DNA of 21,158 bases from Proteobacteria bacterium UBA1844 (lineage in GTDB: Bacteria > Pseudomonadota > Gammaproteobacteria > Steroidobacterales > Woeseiaceae): contig DDIS01000088.1 of assembly GCA_002338615.1 (NCBI GenBank), positions 1 to 21,158 on the forward strand. The letters run 5' to 3'. How positions within the stretch are numbered: position 1 is the first letter of the stretch; each line of letters begins with the position of its first letter. The notes beneath the pieces are model-generated. The model was not told where the DNA came from and did no database searches. It saw only the letters and a list, made by a program, of their open reading frames with translations. Positions 15,972 to 21,158 of this stretch are shown piece after piece. The position numbers were made by a program, and so were the translations under genes.

Positions 15972-16724
15972 ATGAAAAAAGCCAGCAGCCTTGCCGGAAT
16001 TGCCCCTGCGTTAAAGCGTGAAGCGCTCGCCGAGCAGATCGTTCGACGCATCGTAGGCCGGATCAGAAGCGGCAACTTAAGACCCGGTGACCGGCTTCCC
16101 GCCGAGCGCACACTCGCGAGCCAGCTTGGGGTCGGTCGACCGACGCTGCGAGAAGCGCTCCGCGCACTTCAATTGCTGGGCATTCTGGACATCCGGCATG
16201 GCGGCGGGGTGTTTGTCTCGAATCTGCAGCCGGAGGCCCTTTTTGGTCCGCTACAGCTGTTCGTGGATGACGAGGAACAGAATCTCACCAGCTTGCTGGA
16301 GGCGCGAAAAGTGATCGAGGGCGCAGTGCTGGCCTTTGTCGCCACAAAAATCAGCGACAAGTCCATCGCAAAGCTGAATGACAATCTCGGCCAACTTGAA
16401 GCTTTGATTCAGCAATCATCCGACAACGAGGTTTACCGACAGCGATTCCAGGACCTGGCACAGGAGTTTCGCCATATCGTCGAGGTCGCCGCCGATAACC
16501 CGGTACTGGCCCGGACCGTACAGAATTTCGATGTCTTCACGACGGCCGCGCGGAATCACCTGGTGAGCATCGAATCACCCCGGCACCTGCTGGCCAATCA
16601 CCGCCGTATCGTCGAGGCCTTGTCGAAACGTGACCCCGAAGCAGCGAAAAAAGCGCTGGAAGCACACATCGACTACTTGTGCGGGATTTCCCGGCAAATA
16701 GATGCCGAAACCCGCAGTGCGTAA
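15972..16724 (+). CDS. FadR-subfamily GntR transcriptional regulator (winged HTH plus FCD domain)
   Basis: A 250-residue regulator from the ATG at 15972. The frame is open back to 15870, but the upstream part lacks family sequence and would cross the divergent promoter. Residues about 15-80 form the GntR winged helix: EQIVRRIVGRIRSGNLRPGD, LPAERTLASQLGVGRPTLRE, ALRALQLLGILDIRHGGGVF. The FCD ligand-binding domain follows, with LLEARKVIEGAVLAFVA, EFRHIVEVAADNPVL, NHRRIVEAL and AHIDYL. Its histidines fit the metal-binding pocket that positions carboxylate ligands in this family. Such regulators usually repress neighbouring uptake or catabolic genes until a substrate acid binds. It is divergent from the receptor-acylase operon and overlaps the dipeptidase gene by 23 bp, so it probably controls both. 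The ligand is unknown. Confidence 0.93.
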   Translation: MKKASSLAGIAPALKREALAEQIVRRIVGRIRSGNLRPGDRLPAERTLASQLGVGRPTLREALRALQLLGILDIRHGGGVFVSNLQPEALFGPLQLFVDDEEQNLTSLLEARKVIEGAVLAFVATKISDKSIAKLNDNLGQLEALIQQSSDNEVYRQRFQDLAQEFRHIVEVAADNPVLARTVQNFDVFTTAARNHLVSIESPRHLLANHRRIVEALSKRDPEAAKKALEAHIDYLCGISRQIDAETRSA

Positions 16725-17838
16725 ATGGACGCGACGCAGTTTGTTCGGAGCTGCGGCAGGACTGGCAGGCGGCGCCTGGTGGCTGTGGCCGCGGAAACCA
16801 CCCGTCGGGGCGGACATACCCGCTGACTACCTGCTGCGCGGCCAGGCATTGATAAAGGCTCATCCGCTGATCGACGTACACAGTCACTCGGGCCGTTCCT
16901 TTCTCGTTGGCGCAAGCCCTAATAATTTCGTCGTCCGGCTCATGCGCGATGGCTTTGAAGCACGGCGCGTTGCTGACATGGCAGCGGCACATGTCAGTGC
17001 GGGGCTCATCGCCATCGTCGCCGATATTGCAGTGCTTGGCCTGAAGGACGGCGGGCTACAGGTGGTACGCGACTTCAGGCCGGGCGAAGCGTACAAAGAC
17101 TATCAGCGGCAGCTCGATCGACTCCTGGGGGTGATCAACGCCGGCACAATCGCACTTGCACTTTCCGTTGAAGACATTCTCGCTGCCAAAGCGGCCGACG
17201 AACCCACCGCCGTGCTTGCGAGTGAAGGCGGCGATTTCATTGAAACAGATCTTGCGCGAGTCGAGCAGGCATACAGATCCGGACTGCGCTCGATAACGCT
17301 GGTTCACTACAACACAAATTTGCTCGGAGACAGCCAGACCACAACGCCTGTGCACAACGGCCTGACCTCGCTCGGCCACGACGTTGTCAGCGAAATGAAC
17401 CGCCTGGGCATGATTGTCGATCTTGCACATGCCAGCTTTCAAACCTGCAAAGATGCCGTGCGCACATCAAATGCACCCGTGATGCTTTCGCACAGCAACC
17501 TGGATACCGCCGAAAACCCCTCACCGCGATTCATCAGCCTCGAACACGCGCGCCTGATCGCGGAGACCGGCGGCATCATCGGTGCCTGGCCCGCCGGCAT
17601 AGGCAGCAAGTCATTGGCCGATTTCGCTCGGCAAGTGATTGTGCTCGGGAAAAACGTCGGATTCGATCACGTGGCCATTGGCACGGACATGGACGGAAAT
17701 TACAAACCTGTACTTACCGACTACACCGACTTTGCAGCGCTCGCGGCACTGTTGCTGCTGAAGGGGATATCCGAAAGCGACGTCGCCAAAATACTTGGCG
17801 GCAACTTCCTGCGCGTTTTCCGCGAAGTCGCCACCTAA
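16702..17838 (+). CDS. Membrane (renal-type) dipeptidase, peptidase family M19
   Basis: A 378-residue zinc-dependent dipeptidase. The N terminus RKWTRRSLFGAAAGLAGGAWWLW looks like a twin-arginine signal or membrane anchor, placing the enzyme in the periplasm or at the membrane. M19 landmarks are present: IDVHSHSG (His60, His62), ASEGGD (Glu175, the expected bridging ligand), DLAHAS (His243), MLSHSN (His264) and GTDMDG with the catalytic-region Asp. The first motif is HxH where classic M19 enzymes have HxD. Family members cleave dipeptides, including ones with D-residues at the C-terminal position, and some open beta-lactams. The ATG at 16702 lies inside the end of the regulator gene (23-bp overlap), implying coupled expression. 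Together with the divergent acylase it suggests stepwise breakdown of an acylated dipeptide or peptide. Confidence 0.93.
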   Translation: MPKPAVRKWTRRSLFGAAAGLAGGAWWLWPRKPPVGADIPADYLLRGQALIKAHPLIDVHSHSGRSFLVGASPNNFVVRLMRDGFEARRVADMAAAHVSAGLIAIVADIAVLGLKDGGLQVVRDFRPGEAYKDYQRQLDRLLGVINAGTIALALSVEDILAAKAADEPTAVLASEGGDFIETDLARVEQAYRSGLRSITLVHYNTNLLGDSQTTTPVHNGLTSLGHDVVSEMNRLGMIVDLAHASFQTCKDAVRTSNAPVMLSHSNLDTAENPSPRFISLEHARLIAETGGIIGAWPAGIGSKSLADFARQVIVLGKNVGFDHVAIGTDMDGNYKPVLTDYTDFAALAALLLLKGISESDVAKILGGNFLRVFREVAT

Positions 17839-17840
17839 AA

Positions 17841-17858
17841 GGTGTCAGGTTTATTTTT
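17841..17858 (+). repeat. Left outer copy of the element end repeat
   Basis: GGTGTCAGGTTTATTTTT, the first of two direct copies, starting two bases after the dipeptidase stop codon. It shares the 18-bp core with the other copies but has GA instead of CT after it, so it is a less exact partner of the right end. Confidence 0.85.
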
Positions 17859-17867
17859 GAGCTAATG

Positions 17868-17887
17868 GGTGTCAGGTTTATTTTTCT
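17868..17887 (+). repeat. Left inner copy of the element end repeat
   Basis: GGTGTCAGGTTTATTTTTCT, starting 27 bp after the outer copy. It is identical over 20 bp to the reverse complement of the right end, and similarity continues outward (TAATG on both sides with one indel). This copy is the likely true partner of the right end. Confidence 0.85.
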
Positions 17888-17934
17888 GAAAATCGACCAG
17901 AAAGCAGGCTCGAAGGTGTTCGCTCAAATCAACT

Positions 17935-18663
17935 ATGGTTGCTCGACGACTGCCAACCGAGGCTCTGAGTTTGCCCCGTTATCCACGCGTTTTTCTGCCC
18001 GGCATCCCCATGCACGTTATGCAACGAGGACATGATCGACAACCTGCGTTCGTCGAGTCCGCCGATTACGAATACTATCTGGAGAATATACGAGAAGCGA
18101 AATTGAAGTTTGAGGTAGACGTCCACGCCTACTGCTTAATGACTAACCACGTACATCTGCTAATTACACCGGGGCAAGACGCAACAAATGTATCGCTGTT
18201 CGTTCGCATGCTGGCCGCACGCCAAACCCGACGGGTAAATCGACTGGAAGGGCGTACCGGCACGCTTTGGGAGGGTCGATTCAAAGCAAGTTTGGTGGAT
18301 TCCGACTGTTACCTGCTCGCTTGCCATCGATATATAGAACTCAATCCGGTCCGGGCCGGAATCGTAAACACACCGGTCGAGTACCGCTGGTCCAGCGTGC
18401 GTCATCACTGTGGCGTTGACACAAATGAGTGGCTGACTCCGTCGACTGCCTATCTGGACTTGGGTGCGTCAAAAATTGAGAGATCCGAACGGTACAGACG
18501 TTTTATCGCCAACGGTACGGATGCTATGGAATTGGATCATTTTCGGCAGGCCATCCAAAGAAACCAGGTCACCGGAAATCGAAAATTCGAGGATGCAATA
18601 GAAGCGAGAATTGGGAGACGTATACATAGAAGGGGCCCTGGTCGGCCGCCGCGAGAAAAATAA
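17935..18663 (+). CDS. REP-associated-type tyrosine transposase (Y1, HUH family)
   Basis: A 242-residue transposase. FLPGIPMHVMQRGHDRQPAF is the RAYT/Y1 opening motif. The metal-binding HUH motif is THNVH-like TNHVHLL (His72, His74). LWEGRFKASLV is followed by CHRYIELNPVRAGIV, in which Tyr133 is the probable catalytic nucleophile that attaches to single-stranded DNA. The basic tail with GRPP (RRIHRRGPGRPP) is typical of RAYTs. Its length is at the upper end for IS200-like enzymes and usual for RAYTs. All catalytic residues are intact, so the enzyme could be active. The ATG at 17935 lacks a strong ribosome-binding site; a TTG twelve codons downstream, before PRYPRVFLPG, is an alternative. The TAA stop lies inside the right end repeat. 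It moves by single-strand cut and paste or processes repeats. Confidence 0.93.
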   Translation: MVARRLPTEALSLPRYPRVFLPGIPMHVMQRGHDRQPAFVESADYEYYLENIREAKLKFEVDVHAYCLMTNHVHLLITPGQDATNVSLFVRMLAARQTRRVNRLEGRTGTLWEGRFKASLVDSDCYLLACHRYIELNPVRAGIVNTPVEYRWSSVRHHCGVDTNEWLTPSTAYLDLGASKIERSERYRRFIANGTDAMELDHFRQAIQRNQVTGNRKFEDAIEARIGRRIHRRGPGRPPREK

Positions 18664-18673
18664 ACCTGACACC
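18654..18673 (-). repeat. Right inverted end repeat of the transposase element
   Basis: AGAAAAATAAACCTGACACC is the exact reverse complement of the left inner copy at 17868-17887. It contains the transposase stop codon (18661-18663) and ends one base before the AmpG-like stop codon. Confidence 0.85.
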
Positions 18674-18674
18674 A

Positions 18675-19946
18675 TTAAGTACGACGCCCGAATTCCGCAT
18701 CCAGCGGAATCAGCGCGGCTACCAGGAAAGAAGGAATGGTCGCGATCATCACCCAGATGAAAAAATTCTGGTAGCCGAGCAGTTCCTGTATCCAGCCGCT
18801 CACCATGCCCGGCAGCATCATGCCGAATGACATGAAGCCCGTACAAATCGCGAAATGTGCAGTGCTGTGCGGGCCGCGCGAAATATAAAGCAGGTACAGC
18901 ATGTAGGCCGTAAAGCCAAAGCCGTAGCCAAACTGCTCGATACCGACAGCGAGGTTGATCGTTAGAAAGCTGCTGGGCTGCGCCACGGCGAGAAATACGT
19001 AAACAAGGTTTGGCAGGTTGATGGCCGCGACCATCCACCAAAGCCAGTACTTCAATCCATGCCGCGCCGCCACTATGCCGCCGATGATGCCGCCGGTTGT
19101 CAGCATCAGTACGCCGACGGTCCCGTACGCGAAACCCAGTTCTCCCGTACTGAGCCCGAGTCCACCAAGCGCGCGTGGATCGAGCAGGAATGGCCCCGAG
19201 AGCTTGACGAGTTGCGCTTCGGCGAGCCGGTACAACAACAGGAATGCAAGAATCCGCCCAATGTATGCGCGGCGAAAGAACGAGACGAAGGTCTGGATGG
19301 ATTCGCGGAAAATATCGCTCAGCGTCCCCGTGTGCCGCGATACATCCCCCGCAGGTCGCGGCAAGCTCGCGTTGTGCCAGGCGAAAAGCAACAGGAATAG
19401 CGCCGCCAGCAGGTAGAACGTAATACTCCAGGCGACGGTAATGCCATCCATTCGGTCTTCGAGAAATCCCGCCAGCATAACGAGCAACCCTTGCCCGGAT
19501 ATCATTGCCAGGCGATAGAAGGTGCTGCGTATGCCAACGAAAAATGACTGCTGACGCTCGTTGAGGCCAAGTATGTAGAAGCCGTCGGCGGCGATGTCAT
19601 GGGTTGCAGAACTGAATGCCAGCAACCAGAACACTGCTAGCGAGTAGCGAAAAAAATTCTCGACAGGGAGTGTCAGCGCAAGCGTGGCGAAGCCCGCACC
19701 GATCAGCAGCTGCATCGTGAGTATCCAGCCCCGCCGCGTTTTCAGGATATCGACCAGCGGACTCCAGAACGGCTTGATGACCCAGGGCAGGTACAGCCAG
19801 CTCGTATAGAACGCGATATCGGCGTTCGAGACGTCGAGTCGCTTGTAGAGAATGACCGACACCGACATGACCGCGACGTAAGGCATGCCTTCTGCAAAAT
19901 AGAGACTCGGAACCCAGCGCCATGGACTCCTGTCTCCGGACGGCAT
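18675..19946 (-). CDS. AmpG-like MFS transporter (muropeptide-type permease)
   Basis: A 423-residue membrane protein with about twelve hydrophobic helices. It has the AmpG/PAT-subfamily opening SLYFAEGMPYVAVMSVSVIL, then WLYLPWVIKPFWSPLVD and SSATHDIAADGFYILGL, which are characteristic of AmpG-type permeases carrying anhydro-muropeptides. It is shorter than enterobacterial AmpG, which has two additional segments, so it belongs to the compact AmpG-like group. The cargo could be a GlcNAc-containing sugar, a muropeptide or another solute. Its ATG directly abuts the stop codon of the upstream sugar kinase (TGAATG), so the two are translationally coupled. This pairing suggests import of an amino sugar followed by phosphorylation. 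Its 3' end abuts the transposase element. Confidence 0.88.
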   Translation of the reverse strand: MPSGDRSPWRWVPSLYFAEGMPYVAVMSVSVILYKRLDVSNADIAFYTSWLYLPWVIKPFWSPLVDILKTRRGWILTMQLLIGAGFATLALTLPVENFFRYSLAVFWLLAFSSATHDIAADGFYILGLNERQQSFFVGIRSTFYRLAMISGQGLLVMLAGFLEDRMDGITVAWSITFYLLAALFLLLFAWHNASLPRPAGDVSRHTGTLSDIFRESIQTFVSFFRRAYIGRILAFLLLYRLAEAQLVKLSGPFLLDPRALGGLGLSTGELGFAYGTVGVLMLTTGGIIGGIVAARHGLKYWLWWMVAAINLPNLVYVFLAVAQPSSFLTINLAVGIEQFGYGFGFTAYMLYLLYISRGPHSTAHFAICTGFMSFGMMLPGMVSGWIQELLGYQNFFIWVMIATIPSFLVAALIPLDAEFGRRT

Positions 19947-20924
19947 TCAGGCCTTCCCGGGGAAAATAGTGCCAGCGGGCAATTTGTCGCGTGCCATTAC
20001 GAGGCTGCCTTCGACCGGGTCGCTCACCACGATTACAGTCTCGGGAGCAACGCCCAGTGCTTTGAGACTGCCGAGGAGTAGCGTCTGAAAATACGCGCCC
20101 GAGCAAGCGACGCCCCCCGCCATTGCGAGCGGTGCGTGTTTATCCAGCTGCAGTTTGTCAATCGTCGCCTTGACCAGGCTCGCCGCGGCATCAGCAGCGG
20201 CTTGTACTATCCTGACGGCAACTTCATCGCCAAGGGCCGCGGCCGACATCACCAACGGTGCCATTGCGGCTATCCTCTTTTGCGCGGCGCCGTCCTCTGT
20301 CAGCGCACGGACAATCTGGCGCGGCTCGTCAACCGACAGGTGTTCAAGGACAGCGGCTTCGAGGCTCGTTGACGCGCCGATCCCGTCCACTGCATCGGCG
20401 ATCGCCGCCAGTGCCTCACGCCCCAGGAACCAGGCGCTGCCTTTATCGCTCATCCAGTATCCCCAGCCGCCAACCGCAGCCTCGGCGCCGGACTTCGCGA
20501 CACCGATAGCCACGGACCCTGTACCGACAACGAGTCCAACGGCGCGGCCATCGCGTTTGGCGAGCGCCAGCAAAGGCAACGCGTCGTGCACGATATCCAG
20601 GTGCCGGGCGAGCTTTCGCGCAGCAGCCCAGGATTTTATTTCATCCTGCACGTCAGGCAAAACGCCTGCCGCCAGCGCGAGCACCGCTACGGCGACTTCT
20701 GAATTCCCGGTCCCTGCAGCACGATGCGCCATATCGATCGCCGCATCGAGATTCGATTTTGCCTGTGCCGGGCCGACCGCCCGCATATTCGACGGCCCGC
20801 CCGATCCTTCGCCAAGGCAAACGATGTCCCCTCCGGGTGAAACGGATGCAATACGTGCAGCGGTTTTCGTACCGCCACCATCGACACCTAGAATAAGCGG
20901 ACCGGCTGCGCCAGTTGAAGTCAT
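19947..20924 (-). CDS. BadF/BadG-family sugar kinase, N-acetylglucosamine/N-acetylmuramate kinase type
   Basis: A 325-residue ATPase-fold kinase. The ATG at 20924 is chosen over 20975 because AGGA lies about seven bases upstream and the protein then starts just before the phosphate-1 motif ILGVDGGGTKTAA. Further ASKHA-fold signatures are VGLVVGTGSVAIGV and the family-specific WGYWMSDKGSAWFLGREAL, plus the adenosine motif AMAGGVACSGAYF. The combination is that of BadF-type N-acetylglucosamine kinases and MurK-like kinases, which phosphorylate GlcNAc or MurNAc with ATP. The stop codon directly abuts the ATG of the AmpG-like transporter. Coupled expression supports a salvage pathway for amino sugars from peptidoglycan or chitin. 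Substrate preference between GlcNAc, MurNAc and glucosamine cannot be read from the sequence. Confidence 0.9.
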   Translation of the reverse strand: MTSTGAAGPLILGVDGGGTKTAARIASVSPGGDIVCLGEGSGGPSNMRAVGPAQAKSNLDAAIDMAHRAAGTGNSEVAVAVLALAAGVLPDVQDEIKSWAAARKLARHLDIVHDALPLLALAKRDGRAVGLVVGTGSVAIGVAKSGAEAAVGGWGYWMSDKGSAWFLGREALAAIADAVDGIGASTSLEAAVLEHLSVDEPRQIVRALTEDGAAQKRIAAMAPLVMSAAALGDEVAVRIVQAAADAAASLVKATIDKLQLDKHAPLAMAGGVACSGAYFQTLLLGSLKALGVAPETVIVVSDPVEGSLVMARDKLPAGTIFPGKA

Positions 20925-21074
20925 GAAAAATCCTGCGGCTGAAGTCGTCGAATATCGATTACCGAATTGTCGCATTGACTGCTTTGTCTTTGTCGTTGTT
21001 CTCGTTGCGCGGCAATCCGGTGTCTACTCAGACCGTGCGGCAGGGACTGCCCCGCCGCGGTCCTGACGCCAACT
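20925..21074. promoter_or_regulatory. Intergenic region upstream of the sugar kinase
   Basis: These 150 bp should hold the kinase-transporter promoter and possibly a divergent one for the gene at the right edge. No strong -35/-10 pair or clear operator was recognised. Confidence 0.35.
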
Positions 21075-21158
21075 ATGCGGGCGGATTCAAGCGCTTTCGT
21101 GAGCGACGAGGTGCCAGTATTTGTTATCGACCAGGACGGATCGCGGCTGGAAGCCGCT
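21075..21158 (+). CDS. Possible N-terminal fragment of a gene cut by the window edge
   Basis: An ATG at 21075 opens a frame of 28 codons with no stop up to the window end (MRADSSAFVSDEVPVFVIDQ, then DGSRLEAA). The frame also stays open for at least 50 bases upstream of the ATG, so the start is uncertain, and no ribosome-binding site is obvious. It would be divergent from the sugar kinase. The product is not recognised. Confidence 0.3.
   Translation, partial: MRADSSAFVSDEVPVFVIDQDGSRLEAA

Larger units (their letters stand above)
17841..18673 (+). mobile_element. RAYT/IS200-like Y1 transposase element with perfect inverted ends
   Basis: The element is bounded on the left by two direct copies of GGTGTCAGGTTTATTTTT (17841 and 17868) and on the right by its exact inverse complement (18656-18673). 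It contains a single Y1 transposase gene. The left boundary is two bases after the dipeptidase stop codon, and the right boundary is one base before the AmpG-like stop codon (TAA read from 18677). It therefore fills the whole space between two convergent genes without damaging either. No obvious target duplication is seen, as expected for Y1 transposases. Confidence 0.8.

Noticed and set aside
20155..21066. 303-codon plus-strand frame opposite the sugar kinase
   Set aside because: It is extremely rich in Ala, Ser and Pro, as expected of the complement of a GC-rich gene, and the kinase on the other strand has all family motifs.

Overview
This window is a high-GC chromosomal segment of a Gram-negative bacterium. 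It most resembles an environmental gammaproteobacterium of the Xanthomonadales/Steroidobacterales/Woeseiales kind. The reasons are two large TonB-dependent receptors with EEITVTGTRI- and EEIVVTAQKR-type TonB boxes, an Omp85-family barrel, REP/BIME repeats with a GTAGGAG head, and a REP-associated-type Y1 transposase. The taxonomic placement is inference from gene style. No rRNA or tRNA gene was seen.

Layout, left to right. (1) Positions 1-17 hold a truncated REP-like repeat. An ECF sigma factor (51-668, minus) follows an Omp85/D15 outer-membrane protein (718-2388, minus). Upstream of the latter, about 2495-2640, is a leader with partial resemblance to a cobalamin riboswitch core. (2) A plus-strand metal-uptake cluster runs from 2673 to 6231: a small His/Cys protein, a coiled-coil porin-like barrel, a ZnuA/TroA-type binding protein and an ABC-3 (ZnuB-type) permease. 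No ATPase gene accompanies them. The permease overlaps tail-to-tail with a YhiN/HI0933-type flavoprotein (6179-7363, minus). (3) A 391-bp divergent intergenic region leads to a 1035-residue TonB-dependent receptor (7755-10862, plus), followed by a 2.6-unit tandem BIME-like array of 84-bp units (10897-11117). (4) A divergent locus spans 11116-17838. On the minus strand are a second TonB-dependent receptor and a PvdQ/aculeacin-acylase-type Ntn hydrolase. On the plus strand are a FadR/GntR-type regulator and an M19 membrane dipeptidase. A near-consensus GntR-type operator overlaps a good promoter for the receptor in the 101-bp gap. (5) A RAYT-like transposase element with perfect inverted ends (17841-18673) sits exactly between the stop codons of the dipeptidase and an AmpG-like MFS transporter. 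(6) The transporter is preceded, with abutting stop and start codons, by a BadF/NagK-type sugar kinase (19947-20924, minus). A possible truncated gene runs off the right edge.

Functional reading (inference). The locus at 11116-17838 looks like a regulated module that captures an acylated peptide-like molecule through the outer membrane, deacylates it in the periplasm or at a membrane, and hydrolyses the dipeptide product. The neighbouring AmpG-like permease and amino-sugar kinase fit recovery of muropeptides or amino sugars. The left cluster looks like uptake of zinc or a related divalent metal, with the ATPase supplied from elsewhere.
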